A DNA stretch of 53,624 nt. Source: Clostridia bacterium. GTDB taxonomy: Bacteria; Bacillota; Clostridia; TANB77; CAG-508. Under the pieces are notes generated by a model, which worked only from the letters and a program-made list of their open reading frames with translations, was not told where the DNA came from and did no database searches. Both the position numbers and the translations under genes were made by a program. This document shows positions 9,650-19,148 of this stretch, piece by piece; position 1 is the first letter of the stretch; each line of letters begins with the position of its first letter. The stretch covers positions 1-53,624 of the forward strand of contig JAFXOY010000125.1 in assembly GCA_017528375.1 (NCBI GenBank). The letters are read 5' to 3'.

Positions 9650-9837
9650 ATATTAATACCTCCTTCAGTAATACATTACCAATATTATCATATAATTTTA
9701 ACTTTGTCATCTATGACTTGATGGTCAAATTAAAATCTCTATATTTACTAATTTTTTAAAAAATATCAAATTCTATTATTGATTATAAAAATATGTTATG
9801 TTATCATTTTATTAGAAAAATATTTAGGAGGTTTCCT

Positions 9838-10806
9838 ATGGAAGAGAAAGAAACAAAAGATAACGTTGAAAAAATTGAAAAAATTGATAAAAAAGAAAAT
9901 AATTTAAAGAAATATAAATCTATTATATCAACAATAAAAAACATGGATAAAACAGATGGTGAAGGTAATCCTTGGTATGCTGATGATTATAATTGTCCTG
10001 GATATGAGGAATTAAAGAAAATGTTTCCAAATGTTTCTTTTAAGAAAGAAGATTTATTTAAACTTCAAAAAATATGGAATGAAAAAGATAAAAATGATAA
10101 TACCATTTATAATTTAGAAGATTTTAAATATGGTCATTCTTTTTACGAATCTCATGGACACAGTAAAACCAAAGAAGAAGATGAGCAATATAATAACGCT
10201 AAAGCAAAAAAAGGTGAGCTAGACTCAAAATGGGATAATGCTATCAACAGTTTCTTCACAACTTGTGAAATTTTAAATGGTGATAGAGATTTAAATTCAT
10301 GTGATATTGAAAAAGATGCTTTTCAACCAATATGTGATTACAAATTGGAATTACGTCCTAAAAATCCTTTCTACAGTAATTACTTTAATACTTACCAAAA
10401 ATACAATGAAGCTAAATCAAATAATGAAAAATTGATACATTCAAATATGGTAATAGAACGTAAATTAAATGAAAAAGTTAATGAAAATAAAGAATTAACA
10501 ATTGCAAATCAAGAATTAACTCAAGAAAACACAACTTTAAAAGCAAATGTATCAAAACTAAGAAAGATGCTTGATAAAACACTAGAATTCTGTAACAAAG
10601 TTAAAGAAAGTAAATTAGGTAGACTATTCTTCAGAAAACATCTTAAAGCTTTACCAAGCGCTCAAATTGAAAATGAAAAAGAAAGCAATGTTGAATACAA
10701 CTTTAGAGACAACTTTAAAGACAAAGTTGAAGTAAAATTTGAAGTAAAAACTGAAGAAAAAAATAAAATGAAAGGCAAAGAAAAAGAAAAAGAACTTGAA
10801 AGATAA
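9838..10806 (+). CDS. Hypothetical coiled-coil protein, 322 aa
   Basis: I do not recognise the family. The start is ATG 9838 because TAGGAGG lies 8 nt upstream; an earlier in-frame ATG (9793) has no ribosome binding site. The N-terminus is Lys/Glu-rich. A mid part with aromatic residues (NPWYADDYNCPGYEELKKMF) looks globular. A clear coiled coil spans about residues 195-255 (ANQELTQENTTLKANVSKL). A basic patch follows (KLGRLFFRKHLKALP), then a charged Lys/Glu tail. The coiled coil plus basic patch recalls plasmid mobilisation or replication accessory proteins, but there is no catalytic motif to support that. It is divergent from the ABC operon and convergent with smc. Confidence 0.78.
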   Translation: MEEKETKDNVEKIEKIDKKENNLKKYKSIISTIKNMDKTDGEGNPWYADDYNCPGYEELKKMFPNVSFKKEDLFKLQKIWNEKDKNDNTIYNLEDFKYGHSFYESHGHSKTKEEDEQYNNAKAKKGELDSKWDNAINSFFTTCEILNGDRDLNSCDIEKDAFQPICDYKLELRPKNPFYSNYFNTYQKYNEAKSNNEKLIHSNMVIERKLNEKVNENKELTIANQELTQENTTLKANVSKLRKMLDKTLEFCNKVKESKLGRLFFRKHLKALPSAQIENEKESNVEYNFRDNFKDKVEVKFEVKTEEKNKMKGKEKEKELER

Positions 10807-10819
10807 TAAAATTCAATAT

Positions 10820-10850
10820 AAAAAAGCAGATTATATAATCTGCTTTTTTA
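10820..10850. terminator. Bidirectional terminator between the coiled-coil gene and smc
   Basis: AAAAAAGCAGATTAT/ATAATCTGCTTTTTT is a perfect palindrome with T-runs on both strands, placed between two convergent genes. Confidence 0.9.
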
Positions 10851-10860
10851 TTTTTTTGCT

Positions 10861-10924
10861 AACCCGTCCCTCGTTGTGCAAAATGCACTAGCAAAGGACA
10901 CGTCCCCAACTGTGCAACTGTGCA
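10861..10924. repeat. GGGAC/TGTGCA palindromic repeat (flavour A), copy 3
   Basis: Contains ACCCGTCCCTCGTTGTGCA and AATGCACTAGC, then GGACACGTCCCCAACTGTGCA. It directly abuts the smc stop codon (10925-10927) and lies between that stop and the shared terminator. Confidence 0.83.
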
Positions 10925-13900
10925 TTATGCCATCTTAATTGACAATAATTTACTAATTCCATTTTCCTCCATTGTAACACCATAAACTGTGTCAGCGGCT
11001 TCCATTGTTCCTTTTCTGTGTGTTATTACTAAGAATTGAGTATCATTACTAAATTTCTTTAAATAATCTGCATATCTGTAAACATTGACATCATCTAAAG
11101 CTGCTTCAATTTCGTCAAGTATACAGAATGGTGCCGGATTTATTTTTAAAATTGCAAATAATAATGCAATTGCAGTAAATGCTTTTTCTCCACCTGATAA
11201 TAACATCATATTTTGAAGTTTTTTACCTGTAGGTTGAACTCTAATGTCTATTCCACATTCAAGAATATTTTCTTCATCCTCTAAAACAAGCTCTGCTTTT
11301 CCCCCGCCAAATAATTCTTGGAATACTTCATTGAAGTTTTTATTAATTAAGGCAAATTTTTCAGCAAATTGAGTTTTCATTGTTTTAGTCATATCATTAA
11401 TAACATTTCTAAGTTTTGCTTGAGTATTTTCCAAATCCATACGTTGTTCACTCATGAAGTCATATCTTTCTTTTGCTTTTTTATACTCTTCAATAGAATC
11501 AATATTAATGCTTCCTAAATCACGTATTTTATTACGTAATTTATTAACTTCTTTTTGTGTATTTTGAACATTGCTTGGTTTTTCATAATTTTCGCAATTA
11601 TTAGGAGTCATTTCATATTCTTCCCATAGCGTATTTACAACTTGTTGTAAATCTTGTTCAAATTTATTTTTCTTTACATCAATTTTTACTATTTGTTCCT
11701 TTAATCCTTCAATTACTGAGAATTGATCTGTTATTTCTTTTTCTGTTTTTTCTAATTTTTTATTATTTTCAATTCTTGAAGTTTTTAATTCTTCAACCTT
11801 TCCTACACTATTTGAAACATCTGATTTAATTGTTTCAATTTCATTGTTATAATTAACAATATTTGCTTCTAATTCCGTATTTTCTTTAGCAATATCGCTT
11901 ATTTGTTTTTCTTTATTTTCTATACTTGCCTTATTATTTGTAATATCTAATTCAATTCTTTCAACCATTTCATCAATTGATGTTCCACTTTCATCAAATG
12001 ATGATACTGAAATTCTTAAATTTGTTATATCAAAATTCAAGTCATCAATATATTTTTGATTATCTTTATTTAAAATAGCAAATTGCTCAATAACGCTATT
12101 TAAATCTGCATTTTCCTTATCTATTTTTTCTATTTGCGCAAATTTTTCTTCTTTTTCTTTTAATAAATTAGCTTTTTGATTTTTAATAGTTTCATTTTCC
12201 TGCTTTAATTTTTCAAGTCTAGTTGCAATTTTGTCAATAGCTTCTTCAATAGATAAAATCTTTTGCTTTTCTGTTGCATAAACAATATTAATTTCATTTA
12301 ATTTGTTATCCAATTCTTCCGCTTTTTCTATAACACCAGAAATTGAACCTTCATATTTTTCTTTATTCTTTGTAACTTCTTCTAGCTTAGATTTTAAAGA
12401 TTTAATTTCTTTTTCTAGTTTTTCAATTTCATTACTTCTACCTAATATATTGACAGTTTTAGCCGCCACAGATCCACCTGTAATAGCACCAGAATTACTT
12501 ATAATATCACCTTTTAAAGTAACAATTCTAAAAGCATAATTATTTGCTTTAGCTATTTGTATTCCAGAATCCATATCATCAACTACAACTGTTCTTCCAA
12601 GTAAATTTAATACAATATTTTCATATTTTTTATTGCATTTTACTAGATCAGATGCAATTCCAATATAGCCATCAAAATTACACTTTAATCTATCAATTTT
12701 ATTTCCTTTAACTGATGAAATTGGTAAGAATGAAGCTCTTCCTAAATTATTTTTACGTAAATGCTCTACTAGTTTTTTTGCATTTTGCTCATTGTCTGTT
12801 ACAATGTTTTGAAGCACTCCACCTAATGCCATTTCAATAGCAGTTTGATATTTATCATCAACAGATATTAAGTTTGCCAAAACACCTTCCACACCTGATT
12901 TTAAAGATGGAATTTTATCACAATCTTGTAATAAAGATTTTACGCTTTTTGTATATCCTTCTTTTTCTTTTTCAGTTTCTACTAAAAATTTATATCTAGA
13001 GTCCTTCATTCGAATATCATAAGAAATTTTATTAATTTCATCTTCGTATTCTTTAATTTTATTTGTGACATTTTCTCTTTCTTTTGATATTTTTTCTATT
13101 TCAGATAATACTTTATTTTTTTGTCCTTCGATTTCAAAATATCCCTTAGAAATTTCTTGTTTATCACTTCTTGAACCATCTAATTCTGATATAGTTTCAG
13201 CAATTTCAGTTTTCAATGTTTTTTCTCTTTTTTCAAAATTTTCAAAATTAGCCTCCAAAGTACTAATTTCATTTCCAATCTCATATTTGTTATCTGTATT
13301 TTTCTCAACTTTTTGTTTTTGTTCTTCAATTTCTAATTCTTTAGAAGAGAGCTTTTCAGTTAATTTTGCAAGTTCTGCTTCTTTCTCTTTTAATTCATTT
13401 TCAAATTTTTCTTTATTAGTAAAAATATTATTTTTCTTTTCAATCTTCTGATTCTTCTCATCTTCTAATTCTGTAATTCTTGTTTTTACTTCTTCTATTT
13501 CATTTGTTAATCTTTCTGTGTTTGCTTTATTATTAGAAATTCTTTCATTTGCAATTCCTATTTCAGAATTTAATTTTTCTATCTTATTTGTACTTTCAAA
13601 GCTTAAATTTTGAACACTCTCAATTTCAGCTGTTATCTTATCTATCTCAGCCTTTAAATCATCTTTAGACTTTTGCATCTTTTCAAGTTTAGTTGATTCA
13701 TCATCTCTTTGAGATACCATTATATCCTCATCTTTAACTATTTGTTCAAGTTTTTCTTTATAATTATCTATATTATATAAGAATAAACCAACTTCTATAT
13801 TCTTTAATTCTTCCCTTAAATCTAAAAACTGTTTAGCTTTTTCAGATTGAATTCTTAATGGATCTAAATTACCTTCAATTTCAGATAAAATGTCATTAAT

Positions 13901-14470
13901 TCTTAAAAGGTTCAATTTAGTTTGTTCTAATTTTTTCTCTGATTCACCTTTTCTAACTCTATATTTAACAATTCCAGCAGCTTCTTCAAAAATATGTCTT
14001 CTATCTTCAGATTTATTGCTTAAAATTTCATCAATTTTACCTTGTCCAATAATAGAATATCCGTCTTTTCCAATACCTGTATCCATAAATAATTCTAAAA
14101 TATCTTTTAATCTACATGGTACTTTGTTAATAAAATAACCACTCTCACCGCTTCTATATATTTTTCTAGTTACTGTTACTTCATTATATTCAATTGGAAG
14201 TGCACCATCAGAATTATCAATGACAATAGAAGCTTCAGCAAAACCTAATGATTTTCTATTTTGTGTTCCATTGAAAATAATATCTTCAGATTTAGCACCT
14301 CTTAATGATTTCATACTTTGTTCTCCAAGTACCCATCTAATACTATCTGATATATTACTTTTACCTGACCCATTTGGACCAATTACTGATGTTATTCCTT
14401 CCTTAAACTCTAAAACTGTTTTATCTGCAAATGATTTAAACCCTTGTAACTCTAATCTTTTTAAGTACAT
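10925..14470 (-). CDS. smc: Chromosome segregation protein SMC
   Basis: About 1181 aa, the normal length for bacterial SMC. The N-terminal head has GPNGSGKSN (Walker A) and the Q-loop region. Two long coiled coils flank the hinge (about residues 500-670; SGVEGVLANLI and SNSGAITGGS). The C-terminal head has the ABC signature LLSGGEKAF and Walker B ILDEIEAALDD. The dimer loads with ScpA/ScpB to organise and separate chromosomes. ATG 14470 is preferred because AAAGGTG lies 7 nt upstream; the in-frame GTG 9 nt earlier is itself part of that ribosome binding site. In many Clostridia smc follows rnc, but here rnc lies 31 kb away. The stop codon touches a GGGAC-type repeat. Confidence 0.98.
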   Translation of the reverse strand: MYLKRLELQGFKSFADKTVLEFKEGITSVIGPNGSGKSNISDSIRWVLGEQSMKSLRGAKSEDIIFNGTQNRKSLGFAEASIVIDNSDGALPIEYNEVTVTRKIYRSGESGYFINKVPCRLKDILELFMDTGIGKDGYSIIGQGKIDEILSNKSEDRRHIFEEAAGIVKYRVRKGESEKKLEQTKLNLLRINDILSEIEGNLDPLRIQSEKAKQFLDLREELKNIEVGLFLYNIDNYKEKLEQIVKDEDIMVSQRDDESTKLEKMQKSKDDLKAEIDKITAEIESVQNLSFESTNKIEKLNSEIGIANERISNNKANTERLTNEIEEVKTRITELEDEKNQKIEKKNNIFTNKEKFENELKEKEAELAKLTEKLSSKELEIEEQKQKVEKNTDNKYEIGNEISTLEANFENFEKREKTLKTEIAETISELDGSRSDKQEISKGYFEIEGQKNKVLSEIEKISKERENVTNKIKEYEDEINKISYDIRMKDSRYKFLVETEKEKEGYTKSVKSLLQDCDKIPSLKSGVEGVLANLISVDDKYQTAIEMALGGVLQNIVTDNEQNAKKLVEHLRKNNLGRASFLPISSVKGNKIDRLKCNFDGYIGIASDLVKCNKKYENIVLNLLGRTVVVDDMDSGIQIAKANNYAFRIVTLKGDIISNSGAITGGSVAAKTVNILGRSNEIEKLEKEIKSLKSKLEEVTKNKEKYEGSISGVIEKAEELDNKLNEINIVYATEKQKILSIEEAIDKIATRLEKLKQENETIKNQKANLLKEKEEKFAQIEKIDKENADLNSVIEQFAILNKDNQKYIDDLNFDITNLRISVSSFDESGTSIDEMVERIELDITNNKASIENKEKQISDIAKENTELEANIVNYNNEIETIKSDVSNSVGKVEELKTSRIENNKKLEKTEKEITDQFSVIEGLKEQIVKIDVKKNKFEQDLQQVVNTLWEEYEMTPNNCENYEKPSNVQNTQKEVNKLRNKIRDLGSINIDSIEEYKKAKERYDFMSEQRMDLENTQAKLRNVINDMTKTMKTQFAEKFALINKNFNEVFQELFGGGKAELVLEDEENILECGIDIRVQPTGKKLQNMMLLSGGEKAFTAIALLFAILKINPAPFCILDEIEAALDDVNVYRYADYLKKFSNDTQFLVITHRKGTMEAADTVYGVTMEENGISKLLSIKMA

Positions 14471-14490
14471 TTTTTTCACCTTTCGTATTT

Positions 14491-14547
14491 CAAATTGAGG
14501 ACGGTCCTTTTTTCAAATTTTTAAAATTAAGGACCGTCCCTTATATC
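14491..14547. repeat. GGACGGTCC short palindromic repeat (minimal flavour)
   Basis: CAAATTGAGGACGGTCC and GGACCGTCCCTTA arms are separated by an AT-rich spacer. It carries the same GGACGG/CCGTCC core as the larger repeats but lacks the long adaptor words. It lies just upstream of the smc ribosome binding site. Confidence 0.75.
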
Positions 14548-14591
14548 AAATAATATATCAAAATTTGTTGAAAATCAATAGTTATTTTGAA

Positions 14592-14628
14592 CAAAAAAGA
14601 AGACCTTTTGATTGAAAAGTCTTCTTTA
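14592..14628 (-). terminator. Terminator of the nucleosidase-like gene
   Basis: AAAGAAGAC/GTCTTCTTT stem with a T-run on the minus strand (CTTCTTTTTTG), immediately after the stop codon at 14632. Confidence 0.87.
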
Positions 14629-14631
14629 TCT

Positions 14632-15222
14632 TTAATTCAAAAATTCTAAACAACTTGTTAATTCAAAAACCTCTTCTTTATTCAAATTATTATAATAATC
14701 TCCTAAATTCAAATTATCACTAATCTTTTTTAAAGCTAATAAACTAATTTTATTCAAATCACAAATTAAAGAAATTGAATGTAATTCCATATCAAATGCA
14801 ACATGCCCCTCTATATTAGTTTCTGTAACAAAACTTTCTGAAGAATAGCATTCAACTTTTTCAATATCAACATTATCTAGAGTTTCAAGTTCTTGACTTC
14901 CCCCTACATCCATTACATATTTTTCTTCCTCTGGTATGCCCCATTCATAGTTGTAAGCTTTTGAAATATTAACCCATTTTCCAATTGGAATATCAGTTGA
15001 ACCAGCATACCCAACGTTTATTATTAAATCTGGTTTTGGATTATTACATAAATATTGTGTCAAGTTTATTGCCGTTACTTGCTTACCTATTCCTGTAATT
15101 AATATTCTTTTATTTTCTTCTTTATTTTCAAATAAATTTTCAGCCACTTCTTTCATATTTAATTTTTCTGCAATTTGTTTTCCTTCCTTTTCCATTGCAC
15201 ATACAAACAATATACTTCTCAT
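14632..15222 (-). CDS. Nucleoside phosphorylase-superfamily protein (MTA/SAH nucleosidase-like)
   Basis: At 196 aa it is shorter than the usual ~230 aa. It opens like Pfs/MtnN (ILFVCAMEKEG), has the glycine-rich ITGIGKQVTAINL and the INVGYAGSTDIPIG stretch of the fold, and shows VAFDMELHSI where the family has a DMEGAA-type purine/ribose-binding motif. The catalytic Asp of the C-terminal SDxA-type motif is not obvious, and the C-terminus appears shortened. It may cleave methylthioadenosine or S-adenosylhomocysteine, or be a diverged relative with another nucleoside substrate. It is monocistronic, with its own terminator, and divergent from the SpoVB-like gene. Confidence 0.7.
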   Translation of the reverse strand: MRSILFVCAMEKEGKQIAEKLNMKEVAENLFENKEENKRILITGIGKQVTAINLTQYLCNNPKPDLIINVGYAGSTDIPIGKWVNISKAYNYEWGIPEEEKYVMDVGGSQELETLDNVDIEKVECYSSESFVTETNIEGHVAFDMELHSISLICDLNKISLLALKKISDNLNLGDYYNNLNKEEVFELTSCLEFLN

Positions 15223-15318
15223 TGATATAACTCCTCTTATTCATATTTACTTAAGAATTATAACATAAAATGGATTTTTTTTAAATATATTTAAGAAAAA
15301 GTATGTAAGGAGTCATAA

Positions 15319-16626
15319 ATGAAACCCATAAAAACATTTTTTATAAATGGAATAGTATTAACAATAACATCTTTAATTGTTAGATGTATAGTCATGTTCT
15401 TCAATTCATATATTTCTCAAAAAATAGGTGCTGAAGCTGTGGGTTTATACGGATTGGTAATGTCAATTTATGGGTTTGCAATAACAATTGCATTATCAGG
15501 AATAAATTTAGCTACCACTAAAATTATTGCAGAAGAAATTGCAATCGGCAAAACAGAAAATATAAAAAAAGTAGTAAATAAATGCTTACAATTTTGTTTA
15601 ATATTCAGTAGCATAGCTATGTTTTTATTAATTACCTTTTCACCCTTTATTTGTAAAACATGGTTACATGGCAGAATTTCTGCCAAGCCTTTTTATATAA
15701 TATCAATTTCTTTGCCTTTTATATCAATGTCATCATGCATAACAGGATATTTTACAGCAATAAGAAATTCCATAAAACCCGCATCAGATCAGATACTTGA
15801 ACAATTATTAAAAGTAGCACTTATATCTGCTTTTTTAAATTATTTTATGCCTTGTGGTTTGGAATATATCTGTCTCTCTCTAATTTTAGGAAATATAATT
15901 TCTGAAGTTTTATCATTTTTATATATTTTTTCACTATACAAACTTGATGAAAAAAAACTATCAAAACTTAAACCTGATAAATCATTTCTTGAAAAAAGAA
16001 TTTTGCAAATTACCATTCCTGTTGGACTAACATCATTTATACGTTCTGGATTATCAACAATTAAGCAGATTTTAATTCCTATTGGTTTTGAAAAACATGG
16101 TGAAAGTTGTAATCAAGCTTTAGCTAATTATGGTTTAATTTCTGGAATGGCAATGCCTTTAGTTCTTTTTCCTAACATAGTAATTCTGGCATTTAGCAAT
16201 TTACTAATACCAGAATTTACAGAATTAAATAGTAGATCACAGGATAGAAAAATAAAACATACAACAAAATTAATAATAAAATATTCACTGATTTTTTCAA
16301 TAATAATATCAATAATACTTTTTATATTTGCGCCACAACTAAGCTATTTTATGTATAAATCAACAAATGTAATAATCTATATAAAACTTTTAGCTCCTTT
16401 AATTCCAATTATGTATATAGACAGTGTTGTTGATGCAATTTTAAAAGGTCTTGATAAACAAGTAGATGTTTTAAAAATAAATATATTAGACCTTGTTACA
16501 TGCATTTTATTAATTTTTATTCTAATTCCGTTGTTTGGAATTAATGGTTACATTTTTATAATTTATTTTAGTGAATTATTAAATTTTACACTTAGTTTTT
16601 CTTGTCTGAAAAAAACTTTAAAATAG
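15319..16626 (+). CDS. SpoVB-like polysaccharide flippase (MOP superfamily)
   Basis: A 435-aa integral membrane protein with about 12-14 predicted helices. It opens with FFINGIVLTITSLIVR and has the SpoVB/Wzx region VGLYGLVMSIYGFAI followed by SGINLATTKIIAEE. SpoVB-type proteins move lipid-linked saccharides and are needed for spore cortex formation in Bacillus. It is somewhat shorter than SpoVB (~520 aa). The start is supported by TAAGGAG 7 nt upstream. A PASTA-domain penicillin-binding protein of SpoVD/PBP2x type follows on the same strand with its own promoter, which fits a cortex or cell-wall role. A second, longer paralogue lies at 33383-35047. Confidence 0.82.
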   Translation: MKPIKTFFINGIVLTITSLIVRCIVMFFNSYISQKIGAEAVGLYGLVMSIYGFAITIALSGINLATTKIIAEEIAIGKTENIKKVVNKCLQFCLIFSSIAMFLLITFSPFICKTWLHGRISAKPFYIISISLPFISMSSCITGYFTAIRNSIKPASDQILEQLLKVALISAFLNYFMPCGLEYICLSLILGNIISEVLSFLYIFSLYKLDEKKLSKLKPDKSFLEKRILQITIPVGLTSFIRSGLSTIKQILIPIGFEKHGESCNQALANYGLISGMAMPLVLFPNIVILAFSNLLIPEFTELNSRSQDRKIKHTTKLIIKYSLIFSIIISIILFIFAPQLSYFMYKSTNVIIYIKLLAPLIPIMYIDSVVDAILKGLDKQVDVLKINILDLVTCILLIFILIPLFGINGYIFIIYFSELLNFTLSFSCLKKTLK

Positions 16627-16659
16627 TTTGAAATTAATAGTGTTACACTTAAAATTTTC

Positions 16660-16688
16660 TTGACTTTTAAAAACAGTTACTATACAAT
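16660..16688 (+). promoter_or_regulatory. Sigma-A type promoter for the PASTA penicillin-binding protein
   Basis: TTGACT, a 17-nt spacer, then TACAAT; the gene starts about 38 nt downstream. Confidence 0.65.
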
Positions 16689-16726
16689 TATTTTGATATG
16701 AAACTATAATGAAAAGATGGTGAAAT

Positions 16727-19018
16727 ATGAAGTCAAACAATAGAAAAAATAGTGTAAAAAATACTAAAAGACAATCAAAAAAAGAAGACATAAATTTAGT
16801 GCAAAAATCAGGAAGAACTCTTGGTTTTACAGTTTTTATAATCATTTTATTAATAATTTTAGTTTTTAGATTAAGTTATCTTCAATTTATAAAAGGGCCT
16901 AGTTTAAAAGAAGCTGCAACAAAGCAGCAAACAACTAGTAGAATTATAAGCCCAAACAGAGGATCTATTTATGATTCAACAGGTAAACCTCTTGCAATAA
17001 GCGCAAAAGTTGATACTGTAACCATTAATCCACAAAAATTCGTAATAAGTGATGGTGATAACTCTCAAGAAAAAACAGCAAACCTTCAAGAAAAGGTTTC
17101 TAAAGCTTTTGCAGAAATTTTTGAACTTGAATATGACGATGTATACCAAAAAGTAACAAGCAATAGTTCAATTCAAACAATTGCTAAAAAAGTTGAAGAA
17201 GAAAAAATTAATAAGTTAAAAGCTTGGATGGAAGAAAATGAAATCAATGATGGAATTAATATAGATACAGATACCAAAAGATATTGCTATTATAATAATT
17301 TAGCATCAAATTTAATAGGTTTCTGTGGGGATGATAATCAAGGTTTAGCAGGTTTAGAGTATTATTGGAATTCAGTTTTAACAGGAACTCCAGGGAAAAT
17401 CATTACATCTCAAGATGCTCATCAAGATATTATTTCAAACAATAATGAGAATTACATTCCAGCCCAAAACGGAAGTAACATTACTTTAACTATTGATTAC
17501 AATATTCAAACAATAGCAGAAAAGTATTTAAAACAAGCTGTTGCAGATAATAATTGTAACAGAGGTGGAAATATAATTGTTATGGATCCTAAAACAGGCG
17601 ATATTTTAGCCATGGCTTCATACCCAGACTATAACTTAAATTCACCTTTTACACCAAATGAAACATTATCAAAAACATGGGACTCATTATCTGCTTCTGC
17701 CAAAAGCACAGCATTACAAAATATGTGGAAAAATATATCAGTTACAAACACATATGAACCTGGTTCAGTTTTTAAAGTTTTAATTTCTGCGATTGCACTT
17801 GAAGAGAATTTAGTAGAAACAGATACACCAGGAATTTTCTCGTGCATAGGATATCAAGACATTTATGGAACACAAATCGGTTGTGCTAAAACTTCAGGTC
17901 ACGGATATCAATCTTTAAGAGAAGCACTTGAACATTCATGTAACCCAGCATTTATGCAATTAGGTGCTAAAATTGGTAAAGAAACTCTTTATAAATATTT
18001 TGACGCATTTGGTTTATTTGATAAAACAGGAATTGCCACTGCAGGTGAAGCAGTTGGAACATTCCATAATTTAGATAAAGTTGGACCTGTAGAACTTGCA
18101 ACAATTTCATTTGGACAAAGATTTACAATTACTCCTTTACAAATGATTACATCAGTTTGTGCAATTGCAAATGACGGAGTTTTAATGCAACCAAGAATTG
18201 TAAAATCAATTCAAAATACTGACACTGGAACAGTTACAACTATTGAGCCTAAAGAAGTACGACAAGTTATATCTAGTGAAACAGCTGAACAAGTACGAAG
18301 TATGATGGAATCAGTTGTTGTTGAAGGTGGAGGTAGATATGGACAAGTATCTGGATATAATATAGGTGGAAAAACCGGTACATCTGAGGCATCACCTGGT
18401 AAAGAAGAAGAAGGTACTGTTGCATCATTCCTTGCAATAGCTCCAGTTGAAAATACAAAAGTTGCGGTTTTATTAACACTTTACGATCCAGCCAAAAGTA
18501 ATAACTACGGTGGACAAATTGCAGCACCAGTTGTTGCACAAGTATTATCTGAAGTTCTACCATACTTAGAAATACCTTCAAATAATACAACTATTACAAC
18601 TACACCAACAGATACATATAATAGTTTACAAACAACAGCTCTACCAGATGTAAAAAATAAAACTGTTGCTCAAGCTAAAAAAATATTAGAAAATGCTGGA
18701 TTCAAATATGAAACATCAAGTACAGATGATTCAATAGTTTCAGAACAAGTACCAAAACCTGGTACAGGATTAGTAAAAGGTGCACTAGTAAAATTATATA
18801 CAAATAATAATTCAGATAGAACATCTGTCGAAGTTCCAAGTGTAAAAGGTCTTACAGCCGTTAAAGCAAAAAACACCTTATTATCAAACAAATTAAATGT
18901 CAAAGTTGTAGGAACAGGCAAAGTTGTAAGCCAAGACCCAATAGCTGGAACAAATATAGAAGAAGGAAGTGTTGTTACAATTACACTTCAAGATGAGTTA
19001 GATTCAGGATCACATTAA
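16727..19018 (+). CDS. Class B penicillin-binding protein with two PASTA domains (SpoVD/PBP2x type)
   Basis: A 763-aa peptidoglycan DD-transpeptidase. It has one membrane anchor at about residues 33-52 and a PBP-dimerisation domain. The transpeptidase domain carries the active-site SVFK (347-350), SCN (404-406) and KTGT (549-552). Two C-terminal PASTA repeats span about 635-757. SpoVD usually has one PASTA domain while PBP2x-type division proteins have two, so a division (FtsI-like) or spore-cortex role are both open. The SpoVB-like gene just upstream favours either. Start ATG 16727 follows AAAGATGGTG. The gene ends next to a tandem pair of GGGAC-type repeats that separates it from the convergent pdp gene. 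Confidence 0.93.
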   Translation: MKSNNRKNSVKNTKRQSKKEDINLVQKSGRTLGFTVFIIILLIILVFRLSYLQFIKGPSLKEAATKQQTTSRIISPNRGSIYDSTGKPLAISAKVDTVTINPQKFVISDGDNSQEKTANLQEKVSKAFAEIFELEYDDVYQKVTSNSSIQTIAKKVEEEKINKLKAWMEENEINDGINIDTDTKRYCYYNNLASNLIGFCGDDNQGLAGLEYYWNSVLTGTPGKIITSQDAHQDIISNNNENYIPAQNGSNITLTIDYNIQTIAEKYLKQAVADNNCNRGGNIIVMDPKTGDILAMASYPDYNLNSPFTPNETLSKTWDSLSASAKSTALQNMWKNISVTNTYEPGSVFKVLISAIALEENLVETDTPGIFSCIGYQDIYGTQIGCAKTSGHGYQSLREALEHSCNPAFMQLGAKIGKETLYKYFDAFGLFDKTGIATAGEAVGTFHNLDKVGPVELATISFGQRFTITPLQMITSVCAIANDGVLMQPRIVKSIQNTDTGTVTTIEPKEVRQVISSETAEQVRSMMESVVVEGGGRYGQVSGYNIGGKTGTSEASPGKEEEGTVASFLAIAPVENTKVAVLLTLYDPAKSNNYGGQIAAPVVAQVLSEVLPYLEIPSNNTTITTTPTDTYNSLQTTALPDVKNKTVAQAKKILENAGFKYETSSTDDSIVSEQVPKPGTGLVKGALVKLYTNNNSDRTSVEVPSVKGLTAVKAKNTLLSNKLNVKVVGTGKVVSQDPIAGTNIEEGSVVTITLQDELDSGSH

Positions 19019-19022
19019 AAAT

Positions 19023-19148
19023 TGACACATTTGGGGACGGACTCATTTTGGGTCAAAAATGACACATTAAGGGACGGTCTTTAAATGTTTCAAAAAAGAA
19101 ACATTTGAAGACCGTCCCTTAAACATTTTAATTAAACATCTGTCCCTA
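19023..19148. repeat. Tandem GGGACGG repeats: flavour B (TGACACATT) then flavour C (GAAACATT)
   Basis: The first unit runs TGACACATTTGGGGACGGAC to TGACACATTAAGGGACGG. The second runs AATGTTTC to GAAACATTTGAAGACCGTCCC, ending in TGTCCCTAATT. The last copy supplies the TAG stop of pdp (19146-19148 read on minus). The whole gap between the convergent genes is repeat sequence, with no conventional terminator; the hairpins may serve instead. Confidence 0.85.

Noticed and set aside
9793-9837. Upstream ATG of the coiled-coil gene
   Set aside because: No ribosome binding site, and the real AGGAGG lies inside this stretch.
13065-13451. Plus-strand ORFs inside smc and other long genes
   Set aside because: They lie wholly inside well-supported minus-strand genes, lack ribosome binding sites, and are Ser/Leu/Phe-rich as expected for antisense of AT-rich coding DNA.
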